Part shown: positions 17,494-26,060 of the stretch, in pieces
How positions within the stretch are numbered: position 1 is the stretch's first letter
Layout of the letters: the number at the start of each line of letters is the position of its first letter
Assembly (NCBI RefSeq): GCF_019468465.1
Contig: NZ_CP080519.1
Location: 3,487,001 to 3,551,000 of the forward strand
Direction: 5' to 3'
Length of the DNA: 64,000 bases
Source: Amycolatopsis sp. DSM 110486
GTDB taxonomy: Bacteria; Actinomycetota; Actinomycetes; Mycobacteriales; Pseudonocardiaceae
The notes under the pieces: generated by a model
Told to the model about the DNA's origin: nothing
The model's database searches: none
The model's input: only the letters and a program-made list of their open reading frames with translations
Translations under genes and position numbers: made by a program

Positions 17494-18264
17494 GTGTCCC
17501 CCATTGGTGCGCGTGGTCGAGTGGTTTTGGTGTCACTGAGTGTTCTTCTCGGCGGTTTCTCCGCCGCCGGGGGGACAGCGTGGCTCCACGACAGACCCAG
17601 CGTGGCGACGCTCAGTAGCTCCGCCACAGGTCAGTCCGACCCGCTGTCCGGCGTACCGCCGGTCGATCCCTACGCGAAGCAGCCGTCGTCGTCCACTCCG
17701 GGCGGCACCCCGGCCGCGGGCGGCGCGGGCGGCACCCCGACGTCCGGTTCGACCGCCCCCACGACGCCGACCTCCGCCGGCCCCGGCCCCACGTCGACGC
17801 CCGCGTCCGGCACCCCGGGCACCGGCACCCCCGCGCCGCCCAAGCCGAATCCCAAGACCACCCCGACGTCGACGACCCCGGCCCGCACCACGAACCCCTC
17901 GATGGCAGGCCAGATTGTGGACCTCGTGAACGACGAGCGCGCCAAGGCCGGCTGCGACCCCGTCGCCGAGGAGTCACACCTCGACCAGGCCGCGCAGGAC
18001 CACAGCGACGACATGTCGGCCCGCAACTACTTCTCGCACGACACGCCTGAGGGCAAGCACTTCGACGAGCGCATCCGCGACTCCGGCTACAGCAAGCCGG
18101 GTGCCGAGAACATCGCGAAGGGCGCGACGAGCGCGAAGCAGGTGATGCAGCTGTGGATGAACTCCAGCGGCCACCGCGCGAACATCCTCAACTGCTCGCT
18201 GACCAAGCTCGGCGTCGGCGTGACCACCGCCGGCTGGTACTGGACACAGGACTTCGGGTACTGA
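17494..18264 (+). CDS. Secreted CAP (SCP/PR1-like) domain protein
   Basis: The 256-residue protein has an N-terminal membrane or signal segment (VVLVSLSVLLGGFSAAGGTAWL), a Pro/Thr/Gly/Ser-rich linker of about 80 residues, and a C-terminal CAP domain from about 137. CAP hallmarks are NYFSHDTPEG, GAENIAKG and WMNSSGHRANILN, with the conserved His and Glu that can bind a metal. Bacterial CAP proteins of this kind are widespread secreted proteins with poorly known roles. GTG 17494 is the start. It is convergent with the CDF transporter (14-bp gap) and follows the surface protein, but lies behind its own 166-bp upstream region. Confidence 0.93.
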   Translation: MSPIGARGRVVLVSLSVLLGGFSAAGGTAWLHDRPSVATLSSSATGQSDPLSGVPPVDPYAKQPSSSTPGGTPAAGGAGGTPTSGSTAPTTPTSAGPGPTSTPASGTPGTGTPAPPKPNPKTTPTSTTPARTTNPSMAGQIVDLVNDERAKAGCDPVAEESHLDQAAQDHSDDMSARNYFSHDTPEGKHFDERIRDSGYSKPGAENIAKGATSAKQVMQLWMNSSGHRANILNCSLTKLGVGVTTAGWYWTQDFGY

Positions 18265-18278
18265 AAACCCGGCAAGAC

Positions 18279-19283
18279 CTACTGCGAATCCTCGATCGGC
18301 TGCGTGGTCAAGTCGCCGTAGCGCGCCAGCACCGCCGCCCGCAGGTTCGGATCCGACCGCGGCACCGGCTCGATGAACACCTCGGTGACGTCGTGGAAGC
18401 CCTCGGTCAGCTCGCCCGCGATCCGCACGCAGGCGACCTCGACGTCGGCCGCACCCAGTGAATCGTCGAAGTCCACGCGGGCACACACCAGCACCTGGTC
18501 GGTACCCATCAGCATCGTCTGCAAGTCCACCAGCGCCTCGATCTCCGGCGCCGACACGAGGTGGTCGCGCACTCCGCGCACGATCCGCGGGTCCGCCTGC
18601 CGGCCGACAAGCAGGCCCCGGTTGGTGCGCCCCAGCAGGTACGCGACGCACGCGAGCAGCAGTCCGATGAGGATCGACGCGATGCCGTCCCACACCGACG
18701 AGCCCGTGAGCTGGTGCAACCCGATGCCGGCGAACGCGAGCAGCAGACCGATCAACGCGGCCGAGTCCTCGAACAGCACGGTCTTCGGCGCGGGGTCGTC
18801 GATCATGCGCAGGTAGGTGAAGAACGAACGCCGCTCCTGCCGGGACTCCTTGCGCACCTGCCGGATCGCCTGCAGCCACGACACGCCTTCGAGGACGAAC
18901 GCGATGCCCAGCACCGCGTAGCCGACGATCGGGTTCGTCTGGTCTTCGCTTTCGCCGAACACGGTGGTGAAGCCCTCGTACAGCGCGAACATCGCGCCCG
19001 AGGCGAAGATCGAGACGGCCGCCAGCAGCGACCAGAAGTAGCGCTCCTTGCCGTAGCCGAACGGGTGGACCCGGTCGGCGGGGCGCTCCGAACGCTTGAG
19101 CGCGGTGAGCAGCAGGACCTCGGTGATGGTGTCGGCGAAGGAGTGCGCGGCCTCCGACAGCATCGCGCCCGAGCCGGTGATGATCCCGGCGATCAACTTC
19201 AGGATGGCGATGGCCAGGTTCACGCCGCCGGCCAGCAGCACCGTGAGGGTGCTCTCACCGCCCGATTCCTCTTGCTCGCTCAC
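18279..19283 (-). CDS. Cation diffusion facilitator family metal transporter
   Basis: The 334-residue protein has six predicted membrane helices and the CDF motif SEAAHSFADTITE, whose His and Asp lie in the transport site, plus HPFGYGKERYFWSL after helix 2 and a second site LFEDSAALIGLLLAF in helix 5. The C-terminal cytoplasmic domain (about 225-320) has the ferredoxin-like fold with VLVCARVDFDDSL. CDF proteins export Zn2+, Fe2+, Mn2+ or Co2+ in exchange for protons; the metal cannot be told here. ATG 19283 gives a typical short N-terminus. Confidence 0.95.
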   Translation of the reverse strand: MSEQEESGGESTLTVLLAGGVNLAIAILKLIAGIITGSGAMLSEAAHSFADTITEVLLLTALKRSERPADRVHPFGYGKERYFWSLLAAVSIFASGAMFALYEGFTTVFGESEDQTNPIVGYAVLGIAFVLEGVSWLQAIRQVRKESRQERRSFFTYLRMIDDPAPKTVLFEDSAALIGLLLAFAGIGLHQLTGSSVWDGIASILIGLLLACVAYLLGRTNRGLLVGRQADPRIVRGVRDHLVSAPEIEALVDLQTMLMGTDQVLVCARVDFDDSLGAADVEVACVRIAGELTEGFHDVTEVFIEPVPRSDPNLRAAVLARYGDLTTQPIEDSQ

Positions 19284-19310
19284 GCGCAGAAGACTAGCCG
19301 CGCGGGTGGG

Positions 19311-19841
19311 TCAGAGTCGGTTGAGACCCGAAAGCACTCGCTCCATGAGCGCGATCGCCGGCCGGCCGTCCTCTTTGCGCTGCGGCGCGTGGATCGTCAC
19401 GAGGCCGAGCTCGGCCAGGTCGTCGAGCAGAACCCGGGCGACGCCGAGGGGAACGCTCAACGTGGCGGCGACCTCCGCCACCGACCGCGGGTACAGGCAC
19501 AGCGACCGCACGATCCGAAACTCGCCCTTCACCTGAGGCGAGTGCCAGCGCGGGTCCCGGGCGTTGGCCTTCACGAGCGCCTCGATGGCGAGGTTGCGGC
19601 GGGAGTGCGTGCGACCGCGGGTGAGGACGTACGGCCGGACGAGTGTCCGCGGGCCGGGGACCGGCGATGGGTCGGAGACCCATCCGTCGCCCACCACGGG
19701 CTCGCCCGCGAACTCCTCGGGCACTTCGCTCGGCCAAACGGGTTCGGGGGTCCGGCCCGGCGCGACGCTGACTCGCCCGGAAGGCGAAAAGGGGGTGCCC
19801 GAGTGGCCGGTGTAACCAGGTCCGCTGTACCCGTTCGCCAC
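19311..19841 (-). CDS. DUF742 domain protein
   Basis: The 176-residue protein has a variable Pro/Gly-rich first third and then the DUF742 domain: RPYVLTRGRT, EALVKAN, IVRLC-like IVRSLCLYPRSVAEVAATLSVPLGVARVLLDDLAELGLV, a winged-helix-like segment. DUF742 proteins usually sit in conservon operons with a histidine kinase-like protein, a roadblock protein and a small GTPase. Here it stands alone. I chose GTG 19841 because AAGGGGG is 6 bp before it; TTG 19883 would add 14 residues. It may be a stray conservon part. Confidence 0.88.
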   Translation of the reverse strand: MANGYSGPGYTGHSGTPFSPSGRVSVAPGRTPEPVWPSEVPEEFAGEPVVGDGWVSDPSPVPGPRTLVRPYVLTRGRTHSRRNLAIEALVKANARDPRWHSPQVKGEFRIVRSLCLYPRSVAEVAATLSVPLGVARVLLDDLAELGLVTIHAPQRKEDGRPAIALMERVLSGLNRL

Positions 19842-19962
19842 GTCGCGCCCCCTTATATCGGTAGCCGAATTCGCTTCCCGCAAGCGGCGTCGATCGCGAG
19901 GAACCGTAGATTACGCCCGTTGTCCTGTCTGTCATCGGCAATGTGACGAAGCCGGACCAGAG

Positions 19963-20036
19963 GTGCAGAAATTGTGCACGGTAAACGTTTTCGTGGCATT
20001 CCGGTACGCCCGTGCCTCTTGTGTCAAACGTTTACC
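19963..20036. repeat. Inverted repeats around the 3' end of the frameshifted membrane gene
   Basis: GGTAAACGTTT (19980-19990) and AAACGTTTACC (20026-20036) are an exact 11-bp inverted repeat 35 bp apart; the right arm covers the last codons of the membrane gene. Next to it GTGCA (19963-19967) pairs with TGCAC (19975-19979). There is no U-tract, so a terminator role is uncertain; each AAACGTTT is itself palindromic and could be a LacI-type protein site. Confidence 0.45.
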
Positions 20037-20969
20037 GGAATTCGCCGACGGGCCGTGAGCGCGAGTACCGAAAGCGTCGCGGCCACGAGGACCACCTGTT
20101 CGATCAGCGCGACCGGGTTGCCCGCGGCGGTCAGCAGACCGACCCAGCAGTACGTGACAATCGCGCCTGCTGCCAGGGAAAACGCGGACGGACGGCAGCG
20201 CACGGCGTACGCGACCACGGCCGCTTCGAGCGCCAGCATCAACGCGACCGTGCCCCACGAATGGAGCAGCGCGGTCTTGTCCACCAGGTGGAACAGCGTG
20301 CTCGCCCCCAGTCCGACGGCGAACCCGGCCCACGCCGAGCCCCGCGTGTCAAGGGTTCGGACGGGCAGGCGCAAGGCAAACACTACGAGCGCCACGGCCA
20401 CCACGGCCGCGCCGACCAGCTGTCCGGGCGCCGCGAGGAACGCCGGAGTTCCCATCATGCGAGACACCAGGAACGTCCCCGCCGCGCCGACGAGCAGCGC
20501 GCAGGTCCACGCCACCGTGCCCGGCCGGCGCAGCCACGGCTCGCGCCCGAAGAACGCCTCCCCGATCGCGATCGGCGAAGCGATGCTCCAGACCACGTGC
20601 AGCGTCAGCACGAACACCGTCCACTGGCCACCGATGCCGAGCACCGGCACGTGCGCGGGGCCCAGGAGGTCGAGGCCGAGGTAGTGCGGGTTGAACAACG
20701 TTTGCGTGAGCAGGCCTTCTTCGACGACGCCGAAGGCCAGCGCGAGCGTGAGGATCGTCGGCCAGCCCCGGCCGCGGCGGCGCGCGACCTCGCGGATCAG
20801 CACCGCGGCCGAGCCGTAGAGCGCCACGAACATCGCGAACATGCCGAGCTGCTGGGTGATCAAAACCTCGCCAGGCCGCCTGGCCAGGTATTTGATCACC
20901 GAGCAGGAATTCGGCGACGAACGGGGAGAACAGAGCGAGCGCGGCGACCGCCGTCTTGCGAAATGGCAT
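20024..20969 (-). pseudogene. Multi-pass membrane protein with a 1-nt frameshift near the N-terminus
   Basis: The N-terminal 26 residues (MPFRKTAVAALALFSPFVAEF, then LLGDQ) read in one frame from ATG 20969, and the remaining roughly 290 residues with eight or so hydrophobic helices read in another. Removing one A from the AAA at 20893-20891 (minus strand) joins them as LLGDQYLARRPGEVLITQQL, which makes a coherent start of a membrane protein with IREVARRRGRGWP and a membrane EEGLLTQTLFNP motif. Without the correction the long frame has a poor, Ser/Arg-rich N-terminus. The family's function is unknown. The lesion could be a real mutation, a sequencing error or, less likely, a recoding site. Confidence 0.75.
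20855..20900. repeat. 46-bp quasi-palindrome at the frameshift site
   Basis: The arms 20855-20875 and 20879-20900 are near-perfect reverse complements around the 3-nt loop CCG. They differ by one substitution and by one extra base in the right arm. The TTT of the frameshift (20891-20893) lies in that arm. Confidence 0.8.
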
Positions 20970-21046
20970 GAAGTGATCGTGTCGCTCTGCGAGCATTCGT
21001 ACACGGGCCGTTAATCACGACTGTTCCCGTGACAAATGATCGAGAA

Positions 21047-21088
21047 ACGCCCCTTTCATGATGGCGAACCATCACGAAAGGGGCGTTC
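21047..21088 (-). terminator. Terminator of the iron-sulfur reductase gene
   Basis: A 19-bp stem with one mismatch (21047-21065 with 21070-21088) closes a 4-nt loop. It lies 18 bp past the reductase stop. The outer arm is AACGCCCCTTT. It may also stop transcription coming from the other side. Confidence 0.82.
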
Positions 21089-21106
21089 ATTCCAGTTTGG
21101 GATCGG

Positions 21107-23368
21107 CTATTCGGCCGAAGCCGGCTGCTCCTCGTCCGCCCCTTCTGCCGGGGTGTCCTCCAGTGACGGCGCCCCTGTCGCCACCAAGGCGGTCTCCGGC
21201 TTGCGCTTCACGGACGTGAGCAGCAGCTGAGCGACGTCCACGACCTCGACCCGCTCGCTCGCGAGGCCGTCGCTCTGTCGCGCGGTCACGCCGTCGGTGA
21301 GCATCACGCGGCAGAACGGGCAGCCGGTCGCGATCTTCGACGGCGCGGTGCCGAGCGCCTCGTCCACGCGCTCGACGTTGATCCGCTTGCCGATCTTCTC
21401 CTCCATCCACATCCGCGCGCCGCCGGCGCCGCAGCACATGGACCGGTCGCCGTGGCGCGGCATCTCGCGCAGCTTCGCGCCCGAGGCCCCGACGAGCTCA
21501 CGCGGAGCGTCGTAGACCTTGTTGTGGCGGCCCAGGTAGCACGGGTCGTGGTAGGTGACGTCCTCCGCAACGGGCGCGACCGGCGTCAGGTACTTCTCCC
21601 GCACCAGGCGGTTGAGCAGCTGCGTGTGGTGCACGACGTCGAACTGGCCTCCCAGCTCCGGGTACTCGTTGGCGAGCGTGTTGAAGCAGTGGGCGCAGGT
21701 CACCACGACCTTGCGCGCCTTGCGCTCGCGGCCCTCGAACACCGAGTTGAGGACCTCGACGTTCTGCTGCGCCAGCATCTGGAACAGGAACTCGTTGCCC
21801 GCGCGCCGCGCCGGGTCACCGGTGCACGACTCCTCCGAGCCGAGCACGGTGTACTTCACGCCCGCGATGTGCAGCAGCTCGGCCACGGCACGCGTGGTCT
21901 TCTTCGCGCGGTCCTCGAACGCGCCGGCGCAGCCGACCCAGAACAGGTACTCCGCGTCGCCCAGATCGCCCTCGAACACCGGCACCTCGAAGTCGAGGTC
22001 CTCCGTCCACTGGAGACGGTCCTTGGCGTTCTGGCCCCACGGGTTGCCCTTGTTCTCCAGGTTCTTGAACATGCCGTTGAGCTCGGTGGGGAACGAAGAC
22101 TCGATCATCACCTGGTAGCGGCGCATGTCCACGATGTGGTCGACGTGCTCGATGTCCACCGGGCACTGCTCGACGCACGCGCCACAGGAAGTGCAGGACC
22201 ACAGCATGTCGGGGTCGATCACGCCACCGTCTTCGGCGCCGCCGATCAGCGGCCGCTCCGATTCGGCCAGCGCCAGCACGTCGATGCCGGCATGCGGGTT
22301 GTCGCCGGTCAGGCCGATCTCGTCACCGGCCATGTCCCGCTTGCCGCCGGCGAGCAGGTACGGCGCCTTCGCGTACGCGTGGTCGCGCAGCTGTGTGATC
22401 AGCAGCTTCGGCGACAGCGGCTTGCCCGTGTTCCACGCGGGGCACTGCGACTGGCAACGGCCGCACTCGGTGCAGGTGGAGAAGTCGAGCCAGCCCTTCC
22501 AGCTGAAGTCCTCGACCTTGCCGACGCCGAACGTGTCCTCGTCCGGATCGGCCTCCTCGAGGTCGAGCACCTTGCCCTTGCTCATCATCGGCTTCACCGC
22601 GCCGAGCGCGACGCCGCCGTCGTCCTCGCGCTTGAAGTAGATGTTGAAGAACGCGCTGAAGCGGTGCCACGCGATGCCCATGGTCATCGTGCGGGCCACC
22701 ACGATCAGCCACACCGTGGCGCTCATCAGCTTGATGAACGCGAACACCGACACGAGCGCGGCGCTGGCAGGCAGCGCGTGCGACAGCGGGTTGGACACGA
22801 AGGCGGCCCACGTCGGCGTCTCGTGCACGCCCATCGCGGCCTTCGCCGCGCGCACGCCGATGATGCCGATGCCCTCGATGATCACCACGGCCTCGACGAA
22901 GTAGGCCCACTTGAAGTTCGAGCCTGCGAAGCGCGACTGCCGGTCGGCGCGGCGCGGGTGGTTGGCCTGGCGGATGATCACCAGGCCGATGCCGCCGACG
23001 ATCGTGCCCACGCCGAGCAGCTCCATGAGCAGGCTCCACAGCGACCAGTCCTCGAGGACCGGCCAGCCCCACGTCGGCACGAACACCTCGCCGTAGGCCT
23101 CGAACAGCGCGAGCGACCCGATGAGGAAGCCCCACATCACCATCCAGTGCCAGGGCGCGACCTGACGGAACTTCGCCATGCGCGTGTGCGCGGCGAACTC
23201 CTTGATCAGGGTTCCGAGCCGCGGCATGAACGGGCCGTTGCGCGTCGGGTCGGGCTGGCCCAGCCGGATCACCCGCACGAAGCGGGCGATGGTGGCGATG
23301 AACAGTCCCCAGGCGAAGATGCCCAGGAGGACCGAGATCCCCCCGAGCGTCAGCTCTACAGCGCCCAT
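21107..23368 (-). CDS. Membrane-anchored iron-sulfur oxidoreductase (HdrD/CCG-domain type)
   Basis: The 753-residue protein has five or six N-terminal membrane helices (to about 250) like a NarI/HdrE-type haem b subunit. Next come two 4Fe-4S motifs, CTECGRCQSQCP and CTSCGACVEQCP, and two CCG domains (WVGCAGAF with CAHC; then DPCYLGRHN with MCCGAGG and GCPFC). It is therefore a fusion of HdrE-like and HdrD-like parts, as in mycobacterial Rv0338c. It should pass electrons between the quinone pool and a soluble donor, but the partner is unknown. ATG 23368 begins the first helix; longer upstream frame is Arg/Pro-rich and rejected. The acidic C-terminal 25 residues are extra. Confidence 0.93.
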   Translation of the reverse strand: MGAVELTLGGISVLLGIFAWGLFIATIARFVRVIRLGQPDPTRNGPFMPRLGTLIKEFAAHTRMAKFRQVAPWHWMVMWGFLIGSLALFEAYGEVFVPTWGWPVLEDWSLWSLLMELLGVGTIVGGIGLVIIRQANHPRRADRQSRFAGSNFKWAYFVEAVVIIEGIGIIGVRAAKAAMGVHETPTWAAFVSNPLSHALPASAALVSVFAFIKLMSATVWLIVVARTMTMGIAWHRFSAFFNIYFKREDDGGVALGAVKPMMSKGKVLDLEEADPDEDTFGVGKVEDFSWKGWLDFSTCTECGRCQSQCPAWNTGKPLSPKLLITQLRDHAYAKAPYLLAGGKRDMAGDEIGLTGDNPHAGIDVLALAESERPLIGGAEDGGVIDPDMLWSCTSCGACVEQCPVDIEHVDHIVDMRRYQVMIESSFPTELNGMFKNLENKGNPWGQNAKDRLQWTEDLDFEVPVFEGDLGDAEYLFWVGCAGAFEDRAKKTTRAVAELLHIAGVKYTVLGSEESCTGDPARRAGNEFLFQMLAQQNVEVLNSVFEGRERKARKVVVTCAHCFNTLANEYPELGGQFDVVHHTQLLNRLVREKYLTPVAPVAEDVTYHDPCYLGRHNKVYDAPRELVGASGAKLREMPRHGDRSMCCGAGGARMWMEEKIGKRINVERVDEALGTAPSKIATGCPFCRVMLTDGVTARQSDGLASERVEVVDVAQLLLTSVKRKPETALVATGAPSLEDTPAEGADEEQPASAE

Positions 23369-23546
23369 CGTCGGGTGCCTTTCGTCCGGTGTGGTGGTGC
23401 CGGTGCCTGTGCGTTTCTCACAGCGCCGGTGCCGAGCAGGGTAACGCTTCTTACTGATGGGTAACTGGTTGGCAGCGCCCAAGTCCCACCGATGTGGTGC
23501 ACGCCTCGCTGGCTAGTGAGACGATCGTTCAGGTAGTTTTGTCCTC

Positions 23547-23873
23547 ATGGGTGCTTACTTGTACCTCGCTTTGGCGATTGCCGCAGAAGTGACGGCCACC
23601 GTTTCCCTGAAGCTCTCCGAGGGCTTCACGAAAGTCGTGCCGTCCGCGCTGGTCGCCGTCGGGTACGGCGTAGCGTTCTTCGCACTTTCCCGCGTGCTGA
23701 AGTCGGGGTTGCCGCTCGGCATCGCGTACGCGGTGTGGGCCGCCGTCGGCGTGGCGCTCGTGGCGATCATCGGGGTCCTGTTCCTCAAGGAACCGATCAA
23801 CCTGGTGATGGCCGGCGGGCTCGTGCTCGTGATCGGCGGAGTGGTGCTGATCGAGGTCGGGAGCAACCAGTGA
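23547..23873 (+). CDS. Small multidrug resistance (SMR/EmrE-like) efflux protein
   Basis: The 108-residue protein has four membrane helices and the SMR signature AAEVTATVSLKLSEGFTK, whose Glu (residue 13-14 region) binds protons and cationic drugs. Other family blocks are LPLGIAYAVWAAVGV and GVLFLKEP. It works as a dimer and exports quaternary ammonium or lipophilic cations. Its stop overlaps the start of a TetR regulator by 4 bp, so pump and regulator are one operon. Confidence 0.95.
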   Translation: MGAYLYLALAIAAEVTATVSLKLSEGFTKVVPSALVAVGYGVAFFALSRVLKSGLPLGIAYAVWAAVGVALVAIIGVLFLKEPINLVMAGGLVLVIGGVVLIEVGSNQ

Positions 23874-24430
23874 AGATCCAAGTCGACGGCCGCAAGGCGC
23901 GCGGCGAGAAGCGGCGCGCGGAGATCATCGCGGCCACCCTGCGGGTGATCGAGCGCAACGGCGTCGCCGGCGTCACGCACCGCACGGTGGCGGTGGAGGC
24001 CGACGTGCCCACCGCGTCGACCACGTACCACTTCGCCTCGCTCGACGACCTGCTCGTGGCCACTCTCATCTCCTGCGCGCGCGACATGGCCACCGAGGTC
24101 TACTGGATGATCGACCGCGCCCGATCGCGCGGCAGCCGCGGCGCCGAAGAGGTCGCCGGCCTGCTCGCGGAGGCACTCGGGCCGCGCCGCGGCCGCACGA
24201 TGGCCGAGTACGAGCTGTACCTGCTGGCCGCGCGCAAACCCGAGCTGCGCCCGGCCGCGCGGCGCTGGCTCGACGTCCTCACGTCCATGGTCCGCCACGA
24301 CAACGAGGTCGCGTTCCGGGTTTTCCTCGCCGGCATCGACGGCCTGCTGATCCAGGGCCTGATCGACGACGAACCGCCGTCGGCCGAAGAGCTGCGGCCC
24401 GTGGTGGACTACCTGCTCAAGCCGCGGTGA
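23870..24430 (+). CDS. TetR/AcrR family regulator, coupled to the SMR pump
   Basis: The 186-residue protein starts at GTG 23870 inside the pump's last codon (GTGA). The N-terminal helix-turn-helix is at about 12-60: RRAEIIAATLRVIERNGVAGVTHRTVAVEADVPTASTTYHFASLDDLL. The remaining helices form the ligand pocket and dimer interface. It probably represses its own operon and is released by pump substrates. A palindromic ACGATCGT at 23521-23528, 19 bp before the pump start, is a possible operator. Confidence 0.93.
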   Translation: MKIQVDGRKARGEKRRAEIIAATLRVIERNGVAGVTHRTVAVEADVPTASTTYHFASLDDLLVATLISCARDMATEVYWMIDRARSRGSRGAEEVAGLLAEALGPRRGRTMAEYELYLLAARKPELRPAARRWLDVLTSMVRHDNEVAFRVFLAGIDGLLIQGLIDDEPPSAEELRPVVDYLLKPR

Positions 24431-24438
24431 CTGTGCTG

Positions 24439-24533
24439 TTGGTTACCAATCCGACCACAGTCACGGCGGGAACAGTCGCCAGCCGCGGTCAGGTCCGGTT
24501 GCGTGCCCGCCTACTTCTGGCCGGATTGGTAAC
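24439..24533. promoter_or_regulatory. Widely spaced inverted repeat before the GNAT gene
   Basis: GTTACCAATCCG (24442-24453) and CGGATTGGTAAC (24522-24533) are exact 12-bp reverse complements 68 bp apart. The left site also contains TTGGT-T-ACCAA (24439-24449), a palindrome of operator size. The right copy ends 8 bp before the acetyltransferase start. Two sites for one regulator that loops, or a long hairpin, would both fit. Confidence 0.4.
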
Positions 24534-24541
24534 TTGCGGGT

Positions 24542-24982
24542 ATGCGGATCGCAGGCGACTACGAACTCGACGACGACCCCGGCCGGCTCGACCTCGACGT
24601 GCTGTGGAAGTTCCTCTCCACCGAGGCCTACTGGGGCCGCTGGCGCACGCGTGATCAGGTCGAGGCGGCCGTCGCCGGGTCGTGGCGTGTGGTCGGCGCG
24701 TACGAGCGCGCCACCGGCCGCCAGGTCGGCTTCGCGCGGGCGATCTCCGACGGCGTGACGTCGGCCTACCTCGCCGACGTGTTCGTGGTCGAGGACGCAC
24801 GTGGTTCGGGGCTGGGCAAGGAGATCGTGCGCGAGATGATCGACAACGGCCCGGGCGCCGGCATGCGCTGGATGCTGCACACAGCCGACGCGCACGGGCT
24901 GTACCGGCAGTTCGGGTTCGGCGAGCACACCAAGGGGCGGTTCCTCGAACGCGAGGGGGCCAACCGGGAAGCACTACGGTAG
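24542..24982 (+). CDS. GNAT family N-acetyltransferase
   Basis: The 146-residue protein has the short GNAT fold: WGRWRTRDQVEAAVAGSWRVVGAYERATGRQVGFARA, the beta-4/alpha-3 acetyl-CoA loop VFVVEDARGSGLGKEIVREMI, and the final ADAHGLYRQFGFGEH motif. It resembles the YjgM-like/putative acetyltransferases near aminoglycoside modifiers but has no diagnostic substrate residues. ATG 24542 follows the right half of an inverted repeat. It is convergent with the IclR gene (17-bp gap). Confidence 0.9.
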   Translation: MRIAGDYELDDDPGRLDLDVLWKFLSTEAYWGRWRTRDQVEAAVAGSWRVVGAYERATGRQVGFARAISDGVTSAYLADVFVVEDARGSGLGKEIVREMIDNGPGAGMRWMLHTADAHGLYRQFGFGEHTKGRFLEREGANREALR

Positions 24983-24999
24983 ACCGGTCGGTCGAATTT

Positions 25000-25815
25000 T
25001 CAGTTGTCCTTGGCGGACAACAACTTCGAGAAGTGCGCCGCCCCGGCACGCGCGGCGCGTTCGAGGTCCGAGCGGCGGTCGACGAACTGGTGCACCGGCA
25101 CAGAGAACGCGACCGCGCCCGTCACGCGTTGCTCGGTGTCGAGCACCGGCGCGGACAAGCACGCGAGCTGGGGCTGGAACTCCTCGATCTCCAGCGCGAT
25201 CCCCGAGCGCGCCACGGTTTCGAGCTCCGTCTCGAGGTCGCGTGACGTCACGCGGGTGCGGTCGGTGAGGCGAGGCATGCCCGCGCCGGCGAGGTAGTCG
25301 CGGCGCTCGCGCGCGGGCAGCGACGCGAGCATCACCTTGCCGAACGCGGTGGCGTGCGCGGCTTCGTGGAAACCGAAGTCGAGCGGCTGGGCGCGCGGGA
25401 ACTCCGGCGAGTCGGCGACGGCCGCGACGACGACGTCGGTGTCGCGAAAGACCGTGTAGTACGCGGGCGCGCTCACGCGCAGGTGCAGCTGGTGAAGGCC
25501 GTCGCGCAACTGGTGGTCGACGTCGAGCTCGCCGAGCAGGCTGTGGTAGAGGCCGCCGACCTTGTAGCCGAGGCCGAACCCGCGGCCGTGACCGAGGCGG
25601 ATCAAATAGCCTTCGTGGACCAGCGTGTTGAGCAGGTGGTAGGTGGTCGAGAGCTTGTAGCCGGCGCGCCGGGCCACGGCTTTGGCCGCGATGCCGTCGC
25701 CGGCGCCGGCCACGATCTCGAGCACGCGCAGCGCCCGCTGCGCCGAACCGATCAGCCCGCTGGGTTCCTTCTCGGTGATGTCGTCGTCGGAAAGCGGCAG
25801 GGCGGGTTCGGACAC
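25000..25815 (-). CDS. IclR family transcriptional regulator
   Basis: The 271-residue protein has an N-terminal winged helix (about 25-85: SAQRALRVLEIVAGAGDGIAAKAVARRAGYKLSTTYHLLNTLVHEGYLIR) and a C-terminal GAF-like effector domain with HATAFGKVMLASLP and the final CLSAPVLDTEQRVTGAVAFSVP. GTG 25815 is preceded by GGAGGTGCCGCT, which decides the start. It lies downstream of the amidohydrolase gene on the same strand with a 245-bp gap and may control it. Confidence 0.93.
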   Translation of the reverse strand: MSEPALPLSDDDITEKEPSGLIGSAQRALRVLEIVAGAGDGIAAKAVARRAGYKLSTTYHLLNTLVHEGYLIRLGHGRGFGLGYKVGGLYHSLLGELDVDHQLRDGLHQLHLRVSAPAYYTVFRDTDVVVAAVADSPEFPRAQPLDFGFHEAAHATAFGKVMLASLPARERRDYLAGAGMPRLTDRTRVTSRDLETELETVARSGIALEIEEFQPQLACLSAPVLDTEQRVTGAVAFSVPVHQFVDRRSDLERAARAGAAHFSKLLSAKDN

Positions 25816-26060
25816 AGCGGCACCTCCGTGAAACCGTTCGGCAGTGAACGGGCGATCACATGCGCCCACCACCATACGTGCTCCGAACGGCTCAAGTGGA
25901 GCACCCGGTCGGCAACGATTCCGACGTCGCCGCGGGTGCTCACACCGACCGGGCCTCGGCTTCACCCGGTGAGATCAGTGCAGGTCGTCCGCCGACGGGC
26001 CGTGGTGACTCCGGCGGACCGGGATCTCGGCCCACTGGACCGAACGGGTGAGTCCCGGCG

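Noticed and set aside
20849..20969. Programmed ribosomal frameshifting in the membrane gene
   Set aside because: The AAA run is too short for a classic slippery heptamer and the shift lies very early; mutation or sequencing error is simpler.
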